This document shows, piece after piece, positions 1 to 13,109 of a stretch of 64,000 nt of DNA. This DNA is from Mesocentrotus franciscanus. Lineage: Eukaryota > Echinodermata > Echinoidea > Camarodonta > Strongylocentrotidae. A model generated the notes under the pieces. It was not told the DNA's origin and searched no databases. It saw nothing but the letters and a program-made list of their open reading frames with translations. Position numbers and translations under genes: made by a program. The stretch lies in NCBI GenBank assembly GCA_037976565.1, contig CP137675.1:26056831-26120830 (forward strand). Reading direction: 5' to 3'. Position 1 is the first letter of the stretch. Every line of letters starts with the position of its first letter.

Positions 1-173
1 TCGGTGAGCGATGACTACGACTGGCAGGGCTTCTACTCGGCATCGAGCGCCGACGACTTCAGCGACTTCATCAACGTGGTCAATCCAACCAAGGACGAGC
101 TCAATGACTACGGACACACACTTGAAGACTTTGTGATCCAGTGCACTTACAATCAGAAGTCATGTAATTTAAG
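1..173 (+). CDS. gene A exon (extracellular, finger/knuckle region)
   Basis: Open in frame 1, ending in a split codon before GTAATC. The DDYDWQGFYSASSADDFSDF stretch is matched by the second exon of gene D at 63852 onward, so the two genes share exon structure here. The exon's 5' end is outside the window. Confidence 0.9.
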
Positions 174-3100
174 GTAATCTCATAACACGAGTAAAACACA
201 ATTAAGAATTAGGCCTACAATGAATACGATCGCGAAGACTTTCAAGAAATCATTTTATGGGCAGTTTCAATCGTATTACCTCTAGAAATCATGTTCGGAT
301 CATGTAATTAATTCATTCATTATGGGTGCTCGCATATTTCAAGATGTGAAGCAACAGTCATTTGAATTTGTATTAGGTTTTATTTTATTTTTTAAGTCTT
401 TGCAATCATGCAAATGATGGATTTATTTAACAATGATGCTGATGACGGAATCGTTAAACCTTCGTATTTCAATTCTCAATTTTGCTCTATTTAATGTCAG
501 TAGGAAGGCTTATGAGGCCTTTTATCGCTTCATCAGTCACCTTCATCAAATACAAACCATTTATGCTTGTAAAAGGAAGTAAGTTTTGTTTGCACTTTCG
601 CGTGTTCCCGATTTCGCAGTTCTTGTGATAAATTTTAATCTCTCTCTCTCTCTCTCTCTCTATCTCCCCTCTCTGCCTCGTTCTCTCTCTGGAGAAACGG
701 TGGGGTTTAAAATACGGCATATTTTGTCTGAAACGAAATTGCACTTCGTACAGACAATGTTTTCATTTATTCATTACAATTTATACCTCAATTACACCAA
801 CGAGACCGACATCAGACCGACAAAAGTGCGATTTAAATTACATCACTAAAGTATCAATGTTGATGTTTCCAATTTTGTTTTTCTTTATTCAGCGCGGACT
901 TTACCGTGTCACAGAATCGGCACTACGGAAACTGTTTCACTTTCAATTTTGGGGATGGAGATGACAAACCCCCAAGGGTGACCAGCAAGACCGGAGCTCT
1001 AAGTGGTAATGTTGAATTTTGTTGAATGATTAAATTACGTTTGGATAAATAGGGGGAGGGGGCGTACCGGCCCTTCTCCTTTTAAAACCCAAAGTGGAAT
1101 GCCTTAAGTCCACAAATTGCCCCCACCAATGCAATTCTGATTTGCCCCTTTCAACCTTCAAAGTCTGACGCAAAACAGACCTGAAATGAGAAATCTATAA
1201 TCTATAGTTCTTGTGAAAGATTTGTCCGGAACTCCGCCCAAGCCCTTTCTGGAATCCTTGATCCACACCTTACATTACCATGTAGGTTATTATAGATCAT
1301 AATGACACGGTTGAATGAGCAAATAACAATTTATGCTAGTAATCATTTTTGTCCCTGGTTATGCATACCTGACAGATTGAATATATACATTTATTCGCGC
1401 GATAGTTTAAGGTAAATCGTACGTAGAGATCATTTTTTTTCTTAAACGCATTGTTTAACAATGCCAAATCTGAGATGCATGGGACGTGTAATCAGCGTAT
1501 GTGATATGGTGTAATATTGAAGCCCTAAAAAAATTGCGCTTCAAAATGATCATGAAGTGCCTCAAAAAAGTAAAAATCTTTGAGTGACCGGTTTCTACCA
1601 TACTAATTTTCCCAAATAGACTGTAGAGTTATAAAAACCGTTGGGAAAACGGTTTTTGAAATTTCGAATTCCAATCATAAATATCTTGATAATCAGACGG
1701 GCGATCGGCTTGTAAACGTCATGGGATTCCTAACTGACCTACACTCTAAGAACTGAAATGTTAAATCACCATTTAAAAGGGCCGAGGAGTGACCACTCTT
1801 TCAAAAAGGTAGATTAACACTCTGAACATGCTGGATCCAACACTTTAAAGGTTGAATCCAGCATGTTAAAAGTATCAATCTGACATTTTGAAAGAGTGGT
1901 CACTCCTCGGCCCTTTTAAATGGTGATTTAACATTTCAGTTTTTAGAGTGTAAAGGTTTATAATTATGATTGCAGCATGAGCTAAATCCAGGAGTTTGTT
2001 TAGAATCTGAGACAAAGATACCCAATCCCTTTAATCTAGAAATTAATTGTTAACAATAAAAAATATCGGAAGTAATATCGAGAAGAAAAAAATCTAATGC
2101 AATTATCATAGCATTGTGTGTGATCTTTTGAAATAGGTAAATACTACAATGAAGTATAACATAATCCGAACATGATTCGTATGAAACAGTGTGATAAGCA
2201 ATGTGGTTTTTGACAGTGCCATCGACTTGCTTTTTGTCGAAAATCTTTTGATCATAATCATCATTCAAAATATCCTCACCTCGATACTTGCATCTCTCCC
2301 TTTCTCACACACATTATCCCCCATCCCTCTCTTTCTCTACTCCCCCTTTTTTATAACCTTTTGCCGTTTATTCCAATGCAGGTTTACATCTCAGTCTCAT
2401 GGTTGACGAAGAAGAGTATATGGGGCTTTTGGCGCCAAACCGAGGGGCAAAGATCGTCATCCATGTTCCTAATACGGTTCCCTTTCCCGAGGATGACGGT
2501 ATCAACCTCGAGACTGGGAGCGCCATCTCTATCGGGATACGAGAGGTAATAATCAGTACTTTTCTCCTTATTCTTCCTAAAGTATGCTTGTATGTCTTCA
2601 ATATTCTAAATCATATGGCACCTGGATAACTTAATGGCACCCTCCGAGTATATAAATGCACCAGCTCAAAATGGTTGCTCAACAACTCACGAACTACTAG
2701 TAATTACTCCCAAACCAGACTCTCAGCTACCATGTCTACCGAAAAACATTTTACAGTCGCTGCCCCGAAAACATGGAACAATATCCCACTTTCCAACAGA
2801 GTTAACCTGTCATGCCCCTTTCAAATGATCCCTTAAAACGTACTTCTTCCCGCAGTAATATGATATGACATACATGTACCTTTTTTATGAGTTATATATA
2901 TCCTCTTAACATTCTGTGATTTTGTAAGCGCAACGGTACTTTCTGTTTTTCGCGCTCCCAAATAATCGATATCATTAATATTATTATTATTATTACTGCT
3001 ATACTATTATTATTATTATGACTATCGTTATTATTATAATTGTTATCATTATCATTATTATCACTATTATTGTCATTATTATTATCATTATTATCATCAT

Positions 3101-3319
3101 TATTGTCATTATTATTATCATTATTATTATCATTATTATCATAATATTATTATCATCATAATTATTATTTTTATTATTATCATTATTATTATCATGTTTA
3201 TTATTATTATTCCTATTTATTATAATTATCATTACTATCATTATCATTATTATTAGAAGTAGTATTATCATTATTATTATCATTATTATTATTATTATTA
3301 ATATTATTATTATTATTAA

Positions 3320-3373
<54 letters not shown>

Positions 3374-3376
3374 CAA

Positions 3377-3421
<45 letters not shown>

Positions 3422-6400
3422 CATTATTATAAATACTATTATTGAACAAGCTTCAGCGTATCATTCTTCAACTATTCTTCATTTACATCTTGGATCACTA
3501 TTTTTTCGTAACAATCAACTGATGATATGACATGAACAAAATTTGATATACTGTACTTGAATAACAAAACAACGTTAAAACCCTATTAAAAGGCAAACAA
3601 TGTGCCACTAGTGCATGTCTGTAACAATATACATAAATTCCTAATGTCGTTTTCTCAATCTGACCATAGCAAATAAATAAAATATAACGAAATTAAGAAA
3701 CAAAATCTGGAAAATGCAATATTTGGGCAGGAGAAAAAACGGCCCTCGTGAAATTATACTCATACTCGCGTGTCAGTCATTTCTTCGAATGAGAGATTGG
3801 AAGCTTTATATCAAATAAACCTTGGTTTTTAATAGATAACTTCAAGGATTTGGTGTGTAAAAAAAAGTTTCAATTAAACAGAGAACAAAGTATAGCTTTT
3901 TTTATATATGAACTTGACTTGAAACGAAATCTTCCATCTTAAATTAATAGGAAGTCATTCAACGCCTACCCAAGTTTTCCCAGTGCGTGGATGGGAGGGA
4001 GATTGGAACCAATTCTTCGATCTCAGGGACCAATTACACCGTACGCTGCTGTCTCAAGATATGTTACCAGCAAAGCCTGTTAGAAAAATGTGGTTGTGTG
4101 GATGATATCCTTCTCGACTACAGACAATGCAGCGTTACCAACAATAGTGAAGGTAAGTTCAACTGAATGTAATCTTAAACGCGTTACCCAAGAGGCGTCA
4201 TTTCCCTGACGCAGAAGTGCGTCAACGACTGGCGCGGTATTTGACGCACCAAGTGAGTGATATTCTATTAATGGTGAATGCAAAATGAACGGAGCAATAT
4301 TCCGTTGAATTACTGTGCCTGTAGAGGCTTTATTAGCGCAGGTCAAAACGCAATCGAAATGACGCACTATTTATATCATTTGAATAATGGTAATGCGATT
4401 GTTTTGTGAAAGACACTGTCTAGAATATATCGGGAAAGTTTCAGTGTGTTAAAACAATGATTATAAAGGATGAACATTTCGAATCAAATTTATGAGACAT
4501 CGAGCCGATATTGCTCATTTTTGTCAATTCAGTCCTGTACTTTCAAATGCATGCAAATATTTATCACCATTTTCCATGAGCCATATGATGAGCCATGAGC
4601 CACTGTTTTTTTTTAAAGATTTGCTTTCTAATAAAATTCAGTCATCATTACAAATTATATCTTATCTTAATTTTCTAAATAGTGGATTGCGTTGCTGAGG
4701 TACAGGCCCGTTACGCAGAGGATGACTTGGAGTGCGACTGTCCGCTGCCATGCACGTAAGTAAAGTTACTTACTGGTTCGATCTGATTTTTTTTCTTAGC
4801 CTCTGAAATAAGTACTGTTCTCTTCTACTCTTAAGTTCTATATTTTACCATGCATTTGTGTATGTCCACTGTCAAAACAGAAAAATTGTTGAAAAGAAAT
4901 AATTTTCCTCGCTCATCGTTCTATAGTTTTGTAAACTTAAACTAATAATTTTCAGAAAGACAACAGAAATACCAACAACTATTTTCTAACTTAAAGACTG
5001 TTTTTTTGTGTGAAGAGTTTGAAGAGTCACCTATAAATGTTGAGATGAAGTGAAATGTGGGTCCTGTGGATATCTTAAAGAAAATGGTAATTTGGTTTAA
5101 AAGAAAAATTGTAAAAATTGGTACATGTAAATCTGAATGGCAAATTGTGTATTTGATAGGAGCAATCATGTATTCGACTATTTGGATTTATCAAAGTTGT
5201 AACAAATAGATTAAATCTTATAGAAAAAAAAAAAAAAAAACAATCGAAAACACAAAGCACCAAAATGAGTGCATGGGACCACAAAAACGTGAAGGTTCAA
5301 ATGGTGCAAATTATTTTCTAATCTTCTAAAATTGTTTTCCAATCTTTCTTGAAATATGACATCATGGCAATACTTTTCATGGGATATCGCTAATTTGGCA
5401 TTTTCACATATGCTCATAAAAGGATGAACAATTTTACCAATTAATTGCCATAGTGAAAATTACACCTTCGATTTGATTTAAAGTGCTCTCGTATTTTTGT
5501 TGGTTTTCATGACTAGAGAGAAGAACTACAGGACATCGATATCTTCTGCAGCCTGGCCATCGAGAAGGTTCAAGGTAATAGTTAAACTCTGATAATACCA
5601 ATGGTAATGAAACCAATAATAATAGTAATGATAATAATGATAATAATAATAATGATAATGATAACAAATAATAAGAAGGAGAGTGGATTCTTGTAAAGCG
5701 CTCATGTCTGTCAGACTTAACACTCCTGGCACTCCAAAATTATTACACCGGCTTTAGCATAGCTGCCATTACGGCACTCAAGCATTTTAATGACCTAATT
5801 CCTGTCAGGTACCCAATCTGCTCGCTTGGGTCGAATGTGGCAAATGTAGAGTAATGTCTTGCCAAAGAACACTATTGCTTATGGTGGGTTCCCACTGCCG
5901 ATCAAACCAACCCGACCAAGCCCAATCAAGCCCGATCACCCATTTTTCCCCGACCAATCCCGACCACATGCCTAAACACAAGCTCTTCCCGACCGCTATT
6001 GGACCATTGACGACCCACATTCGACCATTCACGACTCCTGCACGACGTATAGGCGACCACAACTTCGATCTCTTCTCGATCATTCCGATCTACATACAAT
6101 CCCAACGCGATCCCTACTAGACCAACTAGACGTACACACGATCTCTACACAATCTTGACCCGAGCAGATCGACCTGTTCGAACAGGGATCCAAGATGACT
6201 CGTGAATTGAGTGGTTGCACAAAATATTATCGTCAGCTGATGGTACAGTAATCATTTTTGATCAGCGTTCAGTTCATCTCAGACACTCAAGAGGGCTAAA
6301 AGGCTTATTTCGAAGTCAATGCATTCCACATTTCTTTAAACTTCCCCCTGCAGACCCAGTGCCATTTGCCAAAGTACTGTATTGCACATGATACTTAAAA

Positions 6401-9400
6401 CATTAATTGTATTTGCCTTTTCAAACAGACTGTCAAGAGCTGCACGTGTCGCAGTCACATGTTACTACCAATTCTAGAAGCGATTAACTTAATTAGTATC
6501 AATAAACCGGTACGAAGAAAATGTGATTAGATCAGCACGTAATTGTGTCCTTGTTTTTTAAAATATTTATAAGGTGTTTATTTTCTCAATACCAGAGGCA
6601 ATACATATAACCGAAATCATGAAATTTACATCATACTCAGAACAATCAAAATACAACTCAAAATAATCAAAATACAATTCAAAAGTATTATTCTGAACAT
6701 CAATTGCTAAACAAAACAACTCTTTCATACATTTCCTTATTTGTTTTAAACAATAATAGTAATAATAATAATGATAAAATACTTAGTCACATCTCCGTGG
6801 TCATTTCATGTTCATTTTGTGCTTTTTTGAAGAAAAAAACGAATATCTGTTGAATTAAAAAAAATAAAATAAATGCTTGTACATGAAATATTACAGTCTG
6901 TCAAAATATTGTTTAAAAAGTACTACCTCTGAAAAGAGACAAACTCTCCCAAAGAGAGAGATAGAGATTTAAAAAACAACCAAAAACAACCAAAAACAAC
7001 CTCCAAAAACAAAAAAAAAAACAAAACAAACAAAACAAAAACAAACAAATATAAACATGAAGCAAAGAAATACTGCTGGGATAGAGGGTTGGGAAGTTGC
7101 TTTTTTAAAGTTAATTAATATTACACAAAACTTTCCAAGGTCTCCCATTTTTTAAAGTGAATTGAAAGAGTATCCCTTTCCATTGCAAGTTTTTTTTTTC
7201 CTCTTTCCTATTTTCGAGAATGTTATCTTTTACTTCATCTACATTTGGAGGCTTCCTTCTCTCTACTATTAAAAATCATCAATTTAATCAAAATCAGAAT
7301 GTGGTTTAGTAATTGCTCCGATTTCATATTACTCCCATTTATTACAATATGAATTTCTTTCCACGACAGTTTCTTTAGAATTGGTCAATTGAGTTTATCA
7401 ACACATTTTTCCCAGAATCTTTTTATTATATTACATTAAAAAAATACATGTTGATAGGTTTCCTCCAAAATATTGCAATACGAACACAAACCGTTTGTAC
7501 GAAATTTAAATCTATGCAAATGATGGTTTGTACAAATTATTCTATGCAAAAGTTTAAACTGAAATTCTCTCAGTTTACTGTTTAATGTGCACAACTTTGG
7601 TTGAACAAAAAAAAATCCACTTCTTTAGTTGTAATATTATAAAGTTCCATTAAGTTATGAAATGCTGAGCTGATTTCTGCATTCTTCTTGATTTGACTTT
7701 TATACACCATTTCTTCAAATTAAAAAACCTTCTTTGCAAATATTAATTCTAAACTAAGGCCACAGTGGATGGACTTTCTTGCAGGCTGAACATTCTGTTT
7801 CCATTCGTGAGGAATTATTGAATAGATTTTGTTAACTTTTGTAATTTCTTCCTTACTTAAACCAATGGCAATAAAATATGCATCTTTTTTAATAACCCTT
7901 GTTCATCGCATATGTGATGAAGTCGATATATATTTTTTTTAAACAAATTTTCCTCAAATAAAGTTTGACCTTCTAGTTGAATAAAATTATTATTATACAA
8001 TATTTCATTCCTCTGTATCTCTCTTCTGTTTTAACATATTCTTTCATATCTATCCATGCTTTCAGAAGATTCTGATAAAAAGAAGGTAACATGAGTTTCA
8101 CTGTATCTCTCCAATAGTTGCAATAAAATATTAAATTCCTGCCCATTGGTCTCATTAAATATTTAAAGTAATGTTTCCATTTGATAGCTTGAGTTCCTGT
8201 TACAAGCCTTTTATCCACATTATTCTCTGTGCCTTTACAAACAGTCGGAAATTCATCATTTTGAGCCCACCCTGCGGATAGTCTAAAAACATGATGCTCT
8301 TTTAATTTTGCCTTTACTTCTTCACAAAAAAATCAAAACATATTTCTTCAATTTCGCTATACACCCATTCTGGAACCGGCATCAATGATGATAAATATAT
8401 AAATTTAGAATAGCCATATACTTTCATTAATTGAATTTCCCCATTAATGTTAAATCACGCTGCTTCCACCACGTAAAACGTTTTTAATCTTGCTCAATAT
8501 TTCTTTATAATTCATTTGTTCTTTGATATCTTCGTGTATTGAAAAATAAATTCCTAGTATTTTAACAATGTCTACTTGCTTCCCAAACGGAAATGTATGA
8601 GTGGATAATTGTGGACCTAAGGGCAAAATGAATGTCTTGTCCTTGTTTAACTTTAAGCCTGATATTTTATAAAACATTCAAAAATATGTTTAATTTCCTT
8701 AAATGAATTCGAATCTTTAATGAAAAGCGTTATATCGTCTGCGTACAGAGAGAGAGGATCTCCTGCCTTACTCCTCTTTCAACCTTGAAATAACCTGTTG
8801 ATGTATATCCATTTATAACACAACTTTCTGCTTTAGTATAAAAATTATTAACCCATTTACAAAACCCTGGTCCAAAATTAAATGATTGTAAAACCTTATA
8901 TAAAAATAAATGTGAAACAGAATCAAATGCTTTTTCAAAATCAATGGCCACCAAAAAGCGTGTTCTCTGTAAAAAGAAGTATGAAAGATCATGTCGTCTA
9001 TTATTCGTATTGCTTCTCCAATGTTCCTATCCTTAACATATCCCAACTGATCAAAACTAACAATTTCAGGTAAAACTTCTTGTATTCTCTTTAAAAGTAT
9101 CTTAGATAGGATTTTATAATCTACGTTTAGCAACGAAATCGGTCTGTAATTCTTAATAAGCTCCGGATCTTTGCCATCTTTATGTATCAAGATAATAACT
9201 GCTTGCCTTTGAGAGCCTGATAATTCCCTTGTTGAAGAGCTTCATTAAAAGATGCAAGAACTAGATCTCCAATTACTGGCCAAAATTTCTGATAAAATTC
9301 TGCACTTAAACCATCATTTCCTGGAGATTTGTTAAGTTCCATATCTTTTAGTATTTCTATGCATTCCCTTTCTACGATCGTTTCCTCACATGAATCTCGT

Positions 9401-12400
9401 GATATATTATTCCATTTTGGCAGGTTATTAGGAAAGAAGTCCAAAGTGTCATCTTGTATAGAATTTATTTTGCTATATAGCTGCCCATAAAATGATTTTA
9501 TTCCTTCAATAATTTCTTTTCGTTAGAAGTGGTATTTCCATTTCCATTTAATTTCTTTATTATACTTTTTTCTATTTGATTCCATTAACTGTTTGAAGAA
9601 TGCTGTATTCTTTTCTCCACATTCATACCATGAGGATCTTGACCGTACTTTTAAACCTTCATTGATGTAATCGTGGAGTAAACTTAGTTGTTGTTTCTTA
9701 GTTTTCAAATTTTCAGAAATATCTTTGTGATGTCCATTGCCAATCGACAATAAATCCTCTTCTAAGTCTTTAATCTCTTTTACCAATTTTCCGATTTTTT
9801 TCTTCTTTCCTTTCCTCCGCCCTTTTTCTTGATAGTTTAATTGTAAACTTCCGTATTTCCATTTTCATGAAATCCCATAGTACTCTCTTATCTTTAATTT
9901 CAACAGACAGTTTCTCTTTTAAAGTCTTTATTTCTTCTCTAATCTTCTTAACGTATTCCTTGTCACTTAATAGACTATTATTAAACTTCCAATAAGATCT
10001 TTTATTTTTATTTTTGTCGATGACCTATTATGGATTACCAGATTAACTGCTGAATGGTCAGGGGCTATAGAGGGAACAATGTCACATTTGGATGTTATTT
10101 GCTCTAAATTCTCTGATATGATCCAATAATCTAAGCGACTTTGCATAAAAGGATTTCGTTGTTTATACGTGTATTGCTTTTTATCTTTATTTTTACTTCT
10201 CCATACATCACGTAATCTATAACTATCCATGAACTCTTCAATTTTTTACTAAATTTTGTTTGCTTCTTTGATACTTGTCCAAAATAATCTAGATTCGTGT
10301 CTCTAATAACATTGAAGTCACCCCCAAGTGCTACTGGATTTCCTTCTGTATTATTCCTATTGAGTTGAGTTGTGATCGGAAAGATCGAGTGCGGTCGAGA
10401 TGTGGTCGAGAAGTGCTCGGGATGTCATCGAGAAGCAGTCGAGAAGTGAGCGAGTTCGGTCGAGTGACTGTTTAGGGCAGACATGTATCGATCGTCAAGC
10501 GGTTGAGTTGTTGATCGAGTTGATCGGGAACCAATCGTGTAGAAGTTGTGTATAAATCGAGATGATCGGGTAGTGATCGGCGGAAAAAATCCACCGCGAC
10601 CAAACTAGACCTCTATACGATCGATTCCCGATCAGCTCGACCTCTACTCGACCAATACACGATCGCTGTACGATCGCTTGCCTTCTCGACCCCTACACGA
10701 TATTTTTTGACATGCCAAAATTGTCGTGTAGGAAGCCAGATCGATACCGATCAAGGTAGACCGACCCCGATCAAGGTAGACCGACCCCGATCGCCCTTGC
10801 CGACCGAGCCCGACCAGGCCAAAATAGCTTGATCGGGCTTGGTCGGGTTGGTTTGATCGGCAGTGGGAACCCACCATTAGGCAGGGATTCGAGCACCGTA
10901 CCCCGTGGTTCATGGTGGGTTCCCACTGCCGATCAAACCAACCCGACCAAGCCCAATCAAGCCCGATCACCCATTTTTCCCCGACCAATCCCGACCACAT
11001 GCCTAAACACAAGCTCTTCCCGACCGCTATTGGACCATTGACGACCCACATTCGACCATTCACGACTCCTGCACGACGTATAGGCGACCACAACTTCGAT
11101 CTCTTCTCGATCATTCCGATCTACATACAATCCCAACGCGATCCCTACTAGACCAACTAGACGTACACACGATCTCTACACAATCTTGACCCGAGCAGAT
11201 CGACCTGTTCGAACAGGGATCCAAGATGACTCGTGAATTGAGTGGTTGCACAAAATATTATCGTCAGCTGATGGTACAGTAATCATTTTTGATCAGCGTT
11301 CAGTTCATCTCAGACACTCAAGAGGGCTAAAAGGCTTATTTCGAAGTCAATGCATTCCACATTTCTTTAAACTTCCCCCTGCAGACCCAGTGCCATTTGC
11401 CAAAGTACTGTATTGCACATGATACTTAAAACATTAATTGTATTTGCCTTTTCAAACAGACTGTCAAGAGCTGCACGTGTCGCAGTCACATGTTACTACC
11501 AATTCAAGAAGCGATTAACTTAATTAGTATCAATAAACCGGTACGAAGAAAATGTGATTAGATCAGCACGTAATTGTGTCCTTGTTTTTTAAAATATTTA
11601 TAAGGTGTTTATTTTCTCAATACCAGAGGCAATACATATAACCGAAATCATGAAATTTACATCATACTCAAAACAATCAAAATACAACTCAAAATAATCA
11701 AAATACAATTCAAAAGTATTATTCTGAACATCAATTGCTAAACAAAACAACTCTTTCATACATTTCCTTATTTGTTTTAAACAATAATAGTAATAATAAT
11801 AATGATAAAATACTTAGTCACATCTCCGTGGTCATTTCATGTTCATTTTGTGCTTTTTTGAAGAAAAAACGAATATCTGTTGAATTAAAAAAAATAAAAT
11901 AAATGCTTGTACATGAAATATTACAGTCTGTCAAAATATTGTTTAAAAAGTACTACCTCTGAAAAGAGACAAACTCTCCCAAAGAGAGAGATAGAGATTT
12001 AAAAAACAACCAAAAAACAACCAAAAACAACCTCCAAAAACAAAAACAAAAAACAAAACAAACAAAACAAAAACAAACAAATATAAACATGAAGCAAAGA
12101 AATACTGCTGGGATAGAGGGTTGGGAAGTTGCTTTTTTTAAAGTTAATTAATATTACACAAAACTTTCCAAGGTCTCCCATTTTTTTAAAGTGAATTAAA
12201 AGAGTATCCCTTTCCATTGCAATCAATCCAATTCAACCCAAGCTAATCCAATACCGTCCCACAGACAAGACAATATTAACACGCTGCAACACACTTTGAT
12301 GTACGTAAAAATTGTAAACATGACTTTGAAAATATTAAATTAAGTTTATATACTTCAGTTTGAATGCCAATATTTTACTGAGCGTCGGGGCCTTTTAAAT

Positions 12401-13075
12401 ACCTCCATAATTTCTATATATCTCTCCCCTCCCTCCCTCTCTCTCTCTCACTCTCTCTCTCTCTCGTCTTCCTTTTACATCATGCACACAATTATTGTAG
12501 AGTCATCTTGTGAGCAAGTTCGTAACCAACCCTAAACTGCGAACAATATTAGCAGACGATGAATTGTGCAAGTAAGTGTATTTGACAACACCAGCAGCAG
12601 GAGAATTAAAAAGTAGAGAGAGTAGAGAGAACAGTGTTGGGAGAAGTGTTGGTAATAGAATAGTAATAATACCAGCAACAAAAGTAGTAGACTTAGAAAT
12701 GATAATATCATTAGTAGTAGAAGTAGTATATAGTATAGTGGTAGTAGTAGGAGTTGTAGTAGTAGTAGTAGTAGTAGTAGTGATATAGGTATATTAGTTT
12801 AGTAGTATAGTAGTATAATACTATGGTAGCATAGTAGTATAGTAGTAAAATAATATAGTAGTATAACAGCATACTAGTACAGTAATATAATAGTATAGTA
12901 ATAGAGGTCAAAGTATTAGAAGTAGTAGAAGTGGTGTATAGTGGTATATTAGTTTAGTAATGTAATAGTATGGTAGTATAGTAGTATAATAATAATAATA
13001 ATAATAGTATAGTATAACAGAAGATAGTAATATAGTTACTAGTGGTAGATGGAATGGTACAAGTAGGAATAGTAT

Positions 13076-13109
<34 letters not shown>

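Larger units (their letters stand above)
5575..12518 (+). other. gene A intron 6 enlarged by nested elements
   Basis: Contains, in order: an AAT/GAT microsatellite (5615-5672), an old dispersed repeat interrupted by E1 (5690-5878 and 10880-10911), E1 with an embedded minus-strand LINE, and a partial second E1 copy (10913-12222). Then come unique sequence and a CT tract (12419-12470) before the next exon. Confidence 0.75.

Noticed and set aside
2999..3449. Poly-Ile and poly-Asn open frames
   Set aside because: Direct products of the ATT microsatellite.
10644..11114. 156-codon minus-strand frame, also at 5805-6083
   Set aside because: It lies in E1 subterminal DNA and crosses the junction of two E1 copies; its periodic composition comes from the phased motifs. 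No transposase motif.
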